Assembly: GCF_000685805.1 (NCBI RefSeq)
Contig: NZ_JMKP01000001.1
Span: 62,001 to 126,000 of the forward strand
DNA: 64,000 nucleotides
Origin: Psychrobacter phenylpyruvicus DSM 7000 = NBRC 102152
GTDB taxonomy: Bacteria > Pseudomonadota > Gammaproteobacteria > Pseudomonadales > Moraxellaceae
Direction of reading: 5' to 3'
The position numbers and the translations under genes were made by a program. Shown here piece after piece: positions 6,921 through 13,821 of this stretch. The stretch's first letter is position 1. Each line of letters opens with the position of its first letter. The notes beneath the pieces were generated by a model that saw only the letters and a program-made list of their open reading frames with translations, ran no database searches and was not told where the DNA came from.

Positions 6921-7797
6921 TTTGCAGTTAAAACTGTATCTGAACCTTTAACCAAAACCTGAGAAAACCTCAGATTGAATTTATTTTGCGGAGTGCTATA
7001 AAAAGGGATTTAGTGACAACTACAAGGAAGGGTTTTTGAACATTATAAAAAAAGGGGTAATTTTCGGACAACACAAGGAGGTTTATGGACAAGGAGGTTT
7101 ATGGAACAGTACGCACACGCACGAGAAAGCGGTTTTTTATACACGCTTTATGTACTTTTCGGACACATTAGAGAGGTTTTTGGAGTCCATAAAAGAAAGG
7201 TTGTTAGACACGCTTACACAGCCACAGAGAAACGAATAAAAGGTTAAACTTGTTAACATCACCAGAGAACAGCACGTTAGCACATGGGGGGGTGTTGGCA
7301 ATAACCATAAGCCATGACAGAGAACAGCACACGCAATCACACGTATAAAAAAATGGTTTGCAGATAATGTTAAAGGCAGGGGGCAATATTAAAGTTTAGA
7401 GCGTTTGGTTAAATGATCGCTGCCTTGTATAAATATTTATTATCGCAAAATTAAAAGTTTTGGTCATTGCAGAACCTGAAAAAACCTGAAATTTAAAACC
7501 TAATAAAACCTAACTTTTATTCCCTACTTGTTAACATTTGTTAACATCAAAACTAGTACAGAAAACTACCGTTGTTACTTCAAAAAACTTCAGTTTTATT
7601 TTAGTTTTTCGGACTGCAATAAAATGAACCTTACTCCTTAATAAGAGTTTTTTTACATTCTGAAAAAACTTTTTCGGAGCCCTTAAAGAAAGTTTTTGAG
7701 TAATCTAAAAAGCGTTTAAACCAAATATTTGCAACAGCCCACTACTGCGACAAAATGACAATTAAAATTGAATAACCCCCATTAGTGGAAATAGTAT
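6921..7797. other. Repeat-rich right arm of the element
   Basis: Apart from the 48-codon gene at 7101-7247 this stretch is low in coding signal. It holds repeated AAAACCT words (6953-6970, 7474-7512), four TTTTCGGA words (about 7061, 7156, 7605, 7670), a duplicated CAGAGAACAGCAC (7263-7275 and 7318-7330) and three TTGTTAACAT words (about 7250, 7529, 7539). It could hold a single-strand origin, packaging sequence or small RNA; none can be named. Confidence 0.4.
7101..7247 (+). CDS. 48-residue basic small protein with a perfect ribosome site
   Basis: ATG at 7101 is preceded by AAGGAGG at ideal spacing. The product begins MEQYAHARESGFLYTLYVLF and continues with a basic segment VHKRKVVRHAYTATEKRIKG; it has one short hydrophobic stretch (about residues 12-22) and a His/Lys/Arg-rich tail. 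The ribosome site and start are the second copy of a 16-bp tandem duplication (7073-7088, 7089-7104); the first copy drives another frame (ATG 7085) that ends after 28 codons. A third frame over the same DNA (7036-7239) has no ribosome site. No family recognised. Confidence 0.5.
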   Translation: MEQYAHARESGFLYTLYVLFGHIREVFGVHKRKVVRHAYTATEKRIKG

Positions 7798-7902
7798 CTA
7801 CTTGTCTTTATTCTCTTTCCAATACTGGTAAGCAAACCAAATAATCCCAAATACAGCACCGACAATTAAAGATCCAATAGTACTAGCAACAGCCTCTCCC
7901 AT
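7798..7902 (-). CDS. 34-residue single-span membrane peptide
   Basis: On the minus strand GTGAGGAAAAC precedes ATG 7902-7900. The product starts MGEAVASTIGSLIVGAVFGI and ends in the charged tail YWKENKDK: an acidic residue at 3, a hydrophobic Gly/Ala/Ile-rich span of about 18 residues and a Lys-rich end. This is the shape of small toxic or regulatory membrane peptides, and of small coat-like peptides of filamentous phages; the sequence does not separate these. It is the only minus-strand gene seen in the element and lies next to its right end. Confidence 0.55.
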   Translation of the reverse strand: MGEAVASTIGSLIVGAVFGIIWFAYQYWKENKDK

Positions 7903-7994
7903 GTTTTCCTCACTTAATTAAACGATTTAGAACAATAGAATAATAACTAAGAGCCATAAACCTAGTCAATGAAAAAAGGTGCATAGTTAGTTGA

Positions 7995-8171
7995 TTTAAC
8001 AAAGTTATTGATCATGTATCAATTAAAAAAGTAGAACACGCAGAAACACCCGAACAGATGCTAAATGACATTGATGCTCTTGTTTTGTTTGGGAGAGATG
8101 CCTTACTCGATAAGCTAGAAAGTATGGCAGTAGCTAAGAATGTGAAAGTCTTTAAATTTACGCTTTTTTAA
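7995..8171 (+). pseudogene. 3' remnant of an unidentified gene
   Basis: An open frame of 58 codons follows a TGA at 7992-7994. It reads like the tail of a globular protein (SIKKVEHAETPEQMLNDIDA, then DALVLFGRDALLDKLESMAV, then KNVKVFKFTLF), with the alternating pattern of an alpha/beta Rossmann-type domain end. The only ATG that gives a start (8058) leaves 37 residues and has no ribosome site. It is most likely a decayed cargo gene. The parent family is uncertain; a SLOG/YpsA-like nucleotide-binding end is one possibility. Confidence 0.35.
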
Positions 8172-8233
8172 TTAGTTTTTGAAAGTTATAAAAAGGTTAA
8201 TTTATAGAAAATTTGATAGATATATGATTAAAA

Positions 8234-8254
8234 GGCTACCAAAACGGCTACCAA
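8234..8254 (+). repeat. Right arm-type repeats GGCTACCAA x2
   Basis: GGCTACCAA at 8234-8242 and 8246-8254, 12 bp apart, the same core and spacing as the pair at 2465/2477 near the integrase. They lie 52 bp inside attR and probably bind the integrase. Confidence 0.65.
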
Positions 8255-8304
8255 GTCAATTAACTGTAAAATTAATTGCTTTAAAATCAATATCTTATAT
8301 ATAT

Positions 8305-8332
8305 AAAAAAAGCACCCAATCGGGTGCTTTTC
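8305..8332. terminator. Terminator downstream of the CoA-transferase gene
   Basis: Seven A bases, stem AGCACCC-AATC-GGGTGCT, then a short T-run. On the minus strand it follows the stop of the gene at 8364-9671 by about 30 bases. The integrative element ends within it, and the hairpin is still intact. Confidence 0.8.
8306..8327. repeat. attR candidate (22-bp direct repeat)
   Basis: Identical to 2326-2347. The chromosomal side continues TTTTCGCG, so the reconstituted attB would be a full A-run/hairpin/T-run terminator. Confidence 0.7.
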
Positions 8333-8363
8333 GCGTTAAAAATACCACTTTTATTAATAAAAA

Positions 8364-9671
8364 CTATTCTACTAGCAAACCACAACTTACCGCCTCAGCA
8401 CGCAGCTGATCTCTAAACTTAGGATGGGCGATAGAGATTAAGCGCTCAACACGTTCCTGAATATTGGTACCTTCTAAACTAACAATCCCATATTCTGTGG
8501 CAACCATATCCACACTGTTACGGGTTAAAGTTACGATAGATCCTGGTTTTAACGAAGGAACAATTTTGGACATCTCTATCCGTTCGCCCTGCTCGTTTTT
8601 GGTAGTAAAAGAGGAATACAAAGCGATGATGCTACGACCATTTTTGGCCATCTGAGCGCCAACAGCCGTGGTAAACTGTCCGCCTGTACCACTAAACTGC
8701 TTATAACCAATAGATTCAGAACAGACTTGACCGGTTAAATCCACTTCCATGGCGGTATTGATAGAAACCATATTATCGTTTCTACTGATCACATAAGGGT
8801 CAGTGACGTAGGAGCCTCTACCCACAATAATTGAGGGGTTGTCGTCTAAGTAGTCATATAGACGCTGGCTGCCCAAGGCAAACGAAAACACGACCTTACC
8901 TCTATGTAATGACTTTTTCTTACCAGTGACAACGCCTTGCTCGATTAAATCTAACATGCCCGTCGTCATCATTTCAGTATGAATGCCCAGATCTTTTTTA
9001 TCTTTCAAGCAGGCAGCAACCGCATTTGGGATTCCGCCGATGCCAATTTGAATGGTATCGCCATCTTCAATATGCTCTGCGATGAGCTTACCTATTTTTA
9101 AATCTTTTTCGTTGGGTTCGACCTCTGGTATTAAAGGAGGCTGATAATCCGCTTTAACCAAATAATCCACATTATCGATGTGTATTTCATTGTCACCAAA
9201 AGTTCTAGGGAAATTTTCATTAATCTCCAAAATAACCAACTTAGCATTTTCTATAAACTGGGTTTCATAAACATTGGATAAAGATAATGACATAAAGCCA
9301 TGCTTATCAGGAGGTGTCGCCGAACCAATAAAAATATCAGGTGTGATATGTTTCATCCTATCAGAAGCTGATAAATACAGGTGATTGGGCACATAATTAA
9401 CATTGCCATTTTTATGCGCGCCTCTCGTTACAGACGAAAAAAACATGCTATCAATATTAAAAGAGTCTCTATATTGTGCTTCATAAAACTTAGGTTGTAG
9501 CATAGATAAGCTATTAGTAATGGTGACATTATCAACACGGTCAGCGATGGTATGCAGATTTTCTAAAAATAGTTTTGCCTCACCAGCTCCCAGTCCTGTA
9601 ACAACATGGTCACCACTTTTTACCAAGCTTAAAGCTTCTTCAAGACTTATTATTTTATTGTCAGAATTCAT
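8364..9671 (-). CDS. Acetyl-CoA hydrolase / 4-hydroxybutyrate-type CoA-transferase
   Basis: 435 residues from the ATG at 9671, chosen because AGAGAG precedes it; an upstream ATG would add 15 residues without a ribosome site. It has the two tandem CoA-transferase class I halves of this family: residues about 10-190 (VKSGDHVVTGLGAGEAK; DIFIGSATPPDKHGFMSLSL) and 200-430 (GDTIQIGIGGIPNAVA; SINTAMEVDLTGQVCSESIG, which carries the likely catalytic Glu; GTGGQFTTAVGAQ). It moves CoA between acetyl-CoA and a carboxylic acid such as 4-hydroxybutyrate, succinate or butyrate, or hydrolyses acetyl-CoA. The substrate is not determined by sequence. Cytoplasmic, single-gene unit, with the element attR just downstream. 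Confidence 0.85.
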   Translation of the reverse strand: MNSDNKIISLEEALSLVKSGDHVVTGLGAGEAKLFLENLHTIADRVDNVTITNSLSMLQPKFYEAQYRDSFNIDSMFFSSVTRGAHKNGNVNYVPNHLYLSASDRMKHITPDIFIGSATPPDKHGFMSLSLSNVYETQFIENAKLVILEINENFPRTFGDNEIHIDNVDYLVKADYQPPLIPEVEPNEKDLKIGKLIAEHIEDGDTIQIGIGGIPNAVAACLKDKKDLGIHTEMMTTGMLDLIEQGVVTGKKKSLHRGKVVFSFALGSQRLYDYLDDNPSIIVGRGSYVTDPYVISRNDNMVSINTAMEVDLTGQVCSESIGYKQFSGTGGQFTTAVGAQMAKNGRSIIALYSSFTTKNEQGERIEMSKIVPSLKPGSIVTLTRNSVDMVATEYGIVSLEGTNIQERVERLISIAHPKFRDQLRAEAVSCGLLVE

Positions 9672-10011
9672 ATTTCTCTCTAAATGTTTAATTGTTTTAA
9701 AAGTTATTAATAGCATATTACGTCGAGCAAACTATCATTAGAGCAGTTAAACTATATAAGATAGATTAAACAGTGCAGCGTAATAACCTTTCTCAGTATG
9801 AGGAGTGAAATAGCTCTACTCTTAATTTTTATGCTGTTAATTTTAAAGTAGTGCTCGTCTTTTATACGGCAAAATAAGGATTTGTTCAACCCAGTTTTAG
9901 GGCTAACATCGAAGTTTAACTAATTGATATCCTTACTAATAATTATAACAGTGTTATTTCAACTAAAATATTATTTGTGCTTTTTTTATATGGGGTGGCT
10001 ATGTTTTGACA
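9672..10011. other. Gene-free stretch between two minus-strand genes
   Basis: AT-rich leader of the CoA-transferase gene and spacer after guaA. No reading frame, repeat or structured RNA was recognised other than the guaA terminator that follows. Confidence 0.5.
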
Positions 10012-10041
10012 CAAAAAAAAGCACCCACTGGGTGCTTTTTC
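10012..10041. terminator. Terminator of guaA
   Basis: A-run, stem AAGCACCCA/TGGGTGCTT with a short loop, then TTTTTCG. Placed about 35 bases beyond the guaA stop on the minus strand. A member of the GCACCC/GGGTGC family. Confidence 0.85.
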
Positions 10042-10074
10042 GTTAACAATACGATTTGTAACTTAAACTTAAAC

Positions 10075-11673
10075 TTATTCCCACTCAATCGTGGCAGGTG
10101 GCTTACTAGATACGTCGTAAGTCACACGGGACACATCCGCAATTTCATTCATGATACGGTTACTAACCGTCTCGATTAACTCATAAGGCAGGTGGGCAAA
10201 ACGCGCGGTCATAAAGTCGATGGTTTCAACCGCACGTAAGGCAATAACCCAAGCATAACGGCGGCCATCACCGACCACACCCACAGACTTCACTGGGGTA
10301 AATACCGCAAAGGCTTGAGCAGTCTTTTCATACCAGCCTGATTTCTCAAGCTCTTGCATAAAGATAGCGTCTGCTTGACGTAGAATATCAGCATATTCTT
10401 TTTTTACTTCACCCAAGATACGCACCCCTAAGCCTGGACCTGGGAATGGATGACGGTAAATCATTTTGTGCGGTAAACCTAACGCCACACCTAGCTTACG
10501 CACCTCATCTTTAAATAAGTCACGTAAAGGCTCAACCAATTCAAACTGTAAGTCGTCCGGTAGACCGCCTACGTTGTGATGGCTCTTAATGACGTGAGCT
10601 TTGCCTTGGTGCGACTTCGCTGACTCAATAACGTCAGGATAAATTGTACCTTGTGCCAAGAATTCAATAGGCTTACCATCACTGCCTTGACTGATATCAC
10701 GCGCCGCATCAGAGAACACATCAATGAAGGTTTTACCAATGATTTTACGTTTCGCTTCTGGGTCAGTCTCACCCGCCAGCGCAGTTAAGAAGCGGTCTTC
10801 AGCATCAACACGGATAACTTTTACCCCCATGTTTTCAGCGAATACCTGCATCACTTGGTCACCTTCATGCAAGCGTAATAGACCGTTGTCCACAAACACA
10901 CAGGTCAGCTGATCGCCAATGGCTTTATGCAGTAGCGCCGCCACAACAGAGCTATCCACACCACCCGATAGGCCTAATAAAACCTGCTTATCACCAATTT
11001 GCTCTTTTAGCTGTTCCACACGCATATCGATAATGTTGTCTGGCGTCCAACTGCCAGCACAGCCACAAATTTGATGCACAAAGCGCGATAATAAAACATC
11101 GCCCTGTAAAGTGTGAGTGACTTCTGGATGGAATTGTAGACCATAATATTTTTTGTCTTCATTAACCATCACAGCAATTGGACAACTTGGGGTGCTGGCT
11201 ACCACCTCAAAACCTTCTGGAGCTTCAACCACTTTGTCACCATGGCTCATCCATACATGCAAGCGGCTGTTGTCTTGATGCTCATCTTCGATGCCATCAA
11301 GCAAGGTGCTAGCCCCTGTAATATCAATGGTTGCTGCCCCAAACTCATGCACATCACTGGCTTGTACTTTACCACCAAAGTGATCAGCCATCGCTTGCAT
11401 GCCGTAGCAAATACCTAAAATAGGCACATTCAAATCAAAAAGTGCTTGATTGATTTTTGGGCTGTTTTCGTCGTGCACACTTTCAGGACCACCGGATAAG
11501 ATAACGCCTTTGGCACCAAACGCTTCAATACGGCTAGTGTCGATGTCATAAGGATACATCTCACAGAAAACACCGGCTTCGCGCACACGGCGGGCAATAA
11601 GCTGGCTGTACTGTGAACCATAATCAATAATTAAAATACGGTCTTCTTTGATGGCAGGTGTGTTATTACTCAT
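10075..11673 (-). CDS. guaA: GMP synthase (glutamine-hydrolysing)
   Basis: 532 residues from ATG 11673 (GGA eight bases upstream; a TTG at 11685 would add MDIT). It converts XMP, glutamine and ATP to GMP in the cytoplasm. An N-terminal class I glutamine amidotransferase domain (about 12-205) has the nucleophile Cys89 in GICYGMQ and the His-Glu pair in LQFHPEV; the ATP-pyrophosphatase domain starts near 225 with the P-loop GLSGGVDSS; the C-terminal dimerisation domain ends in the conserved KPPATIEWE. Full length, nothing missing. It is not next to guaB, and is divergent from the AGPS-like gene, so the 314-bp spacer carries both promoters. Confidence 0.98.
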   Translation of the reverse strand: MSNNTPAIKEDRILIIDYGSQYSQLIARRVREAGVFCEMYPYDIDTSRIEAFGAKGVILSGGPESVHDENSPKINQALFDLNVPILGICYGMQAMADHFGGKVQASDVHEFGAATIDITGASTLLDGIEDEHQDNSRLHVWMSHGDKVVEAPEGFEVVASTPSCPIAVMVNEDKKYYGLQFHPEVTHTLQGDVLLSRFVHQICGCAGSWTPDNIIDMRVEQLKEQIGDKQVLLGLSGGVDSSVVAALLHKAIGDQLTCVFVDNGLLRLHEGDQVMQVFAENMGVKVIRVDAEDRFLTALAGETDPEAKRKIIGKTFIDVFSDAARDISQGSDGKPIEFLAQGTIYPDVIESAKSHQGKAHVIKSHHNVGGLPDDLQFELVEPLRDLFKDEVRKLGVALGLPHKMIYRHPFPGPGLGVRILGEVKKEYADILRQADAIFMQELEKSGWYEKTAQAFAVFTPVKSVGVVGDGRRYAWVIALRAVETIDFMTARFAHLPYELIETVSNRIMNEIADVSRVTYDVSSKPPATIEWE

Positions 11674-11987
11674 AGTGATGTCCAATTGGGCAAGTCTAAT
11701 TCAAAGTTAAGTCAGGTCAATTTACAGATTGATATAAAGGTTATCTAACCGTGACGTAGAAATAGGGGTAAAATTATATCTGGCTATTTTAACAAGAATC
11801 TAAGCCCTAATGGGGAATTGTGTTTTTAAATGCTTTCGAAAAGTGTAATTAATTCAGTAAGGCAATAGATTGAATCTATATTACTTAAATTTTGTTAATA
11901 AATAGTTTATTGTGTTGTATTGAATACAAACAATTAGTAATATATTATTTAAATCATGACTATAACAAATGGAAAGGTTATATCCCT
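11674..11987. promoter_or_regulatory. Divergent promoter region with two 15-bp palindromes
   Basis: Two perfect dyads share the centre ATTGAAT: ATAGATTGAATCTAT (11865-11879) and TTGTATTGAATACAA (11915-11929), with centres 50 bp apart, about five helical turns. They lie 60-125 bases ahead of the AGPS-like gene. They look like a paired operator for a dimeric regulator; the regulator gene is not evident in the window. Confidence 0.5.
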
Positions 11988-13715
11988 ATGAGCAAAATCA
12001 CCTCCCTTTTACGTAAAATCACAGCTTCTAATACGTCGCCTGCCAATAAGACCGACCAACCCGCATTAGACTTCCCTGCCAAAAGCAATACCCCCAAAGA
12101 ACAGACCCGTTGGAATGGCTGGGGCAATATCAATATCAATAAAGCGGTCTCACCTCATGGGGCTAAGCTGATTAAATCTCATATCGGCAAAACTCAAAAA
12201 CTGTCTTCTGTCAGTCTAGACTCGGTATTAAAGACAGTTCCTCCCTCACGCCTGCCTACAGCCTTAACCGAATTGGCAATGGTCTCTACTGACAACGAAA
12301 TACGGGTCAGACATGCGCGTGGCCAAAGCTTCCCTGACTGGGTTGCCATGCACAGTGGTGATTTTGGTGTTTTCCCAGATGGGGTCGCCATGCCAAAAAC
12401 CACTGAAGATGTCGCAAAGCTATTGGACTTAGCCAGTAAGCATGACCTAGTAGTTATCCCTTACGGTGGCGGAACTTCTGTGGCCGGCCATATCAATCCA
12501 CCAAAAGACCCTCGCCCAGTATTGACCATTGCCACCGGACATATGGATAAGCTCATTGATTTAGATGAGGAAAGCCAAATTGCTACCTTTGGCGCGGGTG
12601 CTCAAGGGCCTGCTGTAGAAGCACAACTGAATGAGCGTGGCTACCGATTGGGACACTATCCACAGTCGTGGGAATTATCGACATTAGGCGGCTGGATTGC
12701 GGCTCGCTCAAGTGGCCAACAGTCTTTAGGCTATGGCCGTATCGAACAAATGTTCGCCGGCGGCACCTTGGTCACCCCTCAAGGCAAGCTCACCATACCT
12801 GATATCCCTGCCTCCTCTGCCGGTCCTGATTTGCGTGAGATGATGATGGGTACTGAAGGCCGTGCCGGTATCTTTACTGAAGTCAAAATGCGGGTACAGC
12901 CTCAGCCTGAGCAAGAGCTGTTTAAAGTCGCATTTTTGCCCAACTGGGAAGCTGGGAAAAAGGTGTTAAAAGAAGCGGTTCAAAACAATGTTCGCCTATC
13001 TATGTTACGCCTAAGCAATGCCACTGAGACCAATGCCCACCTGCACTTAGGCACCACGCGCAGTCAGTTCTTAGCCATTACTGCCTACTTAAGATCTAAA
13101 GGATTAGGCTCTGATAAAGTAATGCTCACTTATGGCGTGACAGGTAATAAAGCCCAAAACGCACTGGCATTGGCTCAGTTTAAACAACTGTTAAAGCAAA
13201 ATGGCGGTGTTAGTGGCAAGTTAGCAGACTTGATGGGATCAATATGGGCGCATGGCCGCTTTAAATTCCCGTATTTGCGTGGCACTTTATGGGAAAAAGG
13301 CATCATGGTCGATACCTTTGAGACCTCGACCAACTGGACCAATATTGACCAACAAATGGCCGCTATGCAGAAAGCCGTTCGTGAATCACTGCGAGAGCAT
13401 GGTGAACAGGTGATGGCATTTACCCATATTTCGCATGTTTATAAACAGGGCGCAAGCTTATATACCACCTATTTCTTTAGAGCCGCTAAGAGCCATGATG
13501 AGACGCTACAGCGTTGGCAGAAAATTAAGCACGCCGCCAGTACCAGTGTCGCTAACGGCAAAGCCACGATCTCACATCAACATGGTGTGGGCCGTGACCA
13601 TGCTCCTTATCTAGTGGCGGAAAAAGGCGAGCTTGGGCTACAAGTGACTCGTGACATGCTGCAAAGTTTAGACCCTGAACAGCGTATGAATCCAGGTGCT
13701 TTGCTAGAGGAGTAA
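11988..13715 (+). CDS. FAD-linked oxidase, alkyldihydroxyacetonephosphate synthase-like
   Basis: 575 residues from ATG 11988, which has GGAAAGG upstream; the in-frame upstream codons read like untranslated leader. The FAD-binding (PCMH/VAO) domain spans about 110-300: RHARGQSFPDWVAMHSGDFG, VVIPYGGGTSVAGHINP and SWELSTLGGWIAARSSGQQS. The substrate half includes IMVDTFETSTNWTNI and SHQHGVGRDHAPYL, both typical of the AGPS family. In animals AGPS swaps an acyl for an alkyl chain on dihydroxyacetone phosphate; many bacterial homologues have no proven reaction. It leads a cluster with a GlpD-type dehydrogenase and an FGGY kinase, so a glycerol- or DHAP-based substrate is likely. Ether-lipid formation is possible but unproven. 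Confidence 0.85.
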   Translation: MSKITSLLRKITASNTSPANKTDQPALDFPAKSNTPKEQTRWNGWGNININKAVSPHGAKLIKSHIGKTQKLSSVSLDSVLKTVPPSRLPTALTELAMVSTDNEIRVRHARGQSFPDWVAMHSGDFGVFPDGVAMPKTTEDVAKLLDLASKHDLVVIPYGGGTSVAGHINPPKDPRPVLTIATGHMDKLIDLDEESQIATFGAGAQGPAVEAQLNERGYRLGHYPQSWELSTLGGWIAARSSGQQSLGYGRIEQMFAGGTLVTPQGKLTIPDIPASSAGPDLREMMMGTEGRAGIFTEVKMRVQPQPEQELFKVAFLPNWEAGKKVLKEAVQNNVRLSMLRLSNATETNAHLHLGTTRSQFLAITAYLRSKGLGSDKVMLTYGVTGNKAQNALALAQFKQLLKQNGGVSGKLADLMGSIWAHGRFKFPYLRGTLWEKGIMVDTFETSTNWTNIDQQMAAMQKAVRESLREHGEQVMAFTHISHVYKQGASLYTTYFFRAAKSHDETLQRWQKIKHAASTSVANGKATISHQHGVGRDHAPYLVAEKGELGLQVTRDMLQSLDPEQRMNPGALLEE

Positions 13716-13821
13716 TAGAGGACTAAATTACTCAAAGACTAAAGCTTGTACTAGCGGTAGGAATAACCACCCCTGCCATTTTGCTACACATTAATTGTCA
13801 CCCATTGATCAGGAGTCACCT

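Larger units (their letters stand above)
2326..8327 (+). mobile_element. 6-kb integrative element (satellite-like island)
   Basis: The element is bounded by 22-bp direct repeats (2326-2347 and 8306-8327) that each contain the hairpin AGCACCCAATCGGGTGC. Inside it are a tyrosine integrase, an AlpA-type HTH protein, five small tightly packed genes, a YagK/YfjJ-type Rep and a long low-coding right arm. Paired GGCTACCA repeats, 12 bp apart, sit just inside both ends, as expected for integrase arm sites. Integration appears to be into the terminator of the minus-strand CoA-transferase gene at 8364-9671. There are no capsid, portal or conjugation genes, so it resembles a phage satellite or integrated plasmid-like element rather than a prophage or ICE. 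The lifestyle is inferred. Confidence 0.8.

Noticed and set aside
7036-7239. 67-codon open frame on the plus strand
   Set aside because: It overlaps the 48-codon frame that has a perfect ribosome site; it starts with TTG-type context and no ribosome site, and its protein looks random.
1157-8327. Larger element using the terminator copy at 1157 as left end
   Set aside because: The arm repeats and the integrase lie next to the copy at 2326, and the lipoprotein gene between looks chromosomal; not excluded, but less likely.
8179-8409. 76-codon open frame across the right end of the element
   Set aside because: It runs through the arm repeats and the terminator hairpin and into the CoA-transferase gene on the other strand; a basic, random-looking product.
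10724-10912. Antisense open frames inside guaA, gyrB, dnaN and other conserved genes
   Set aside because: They lie wholly within strongly conserved genes on the opposite strand and have no ribosome sites.
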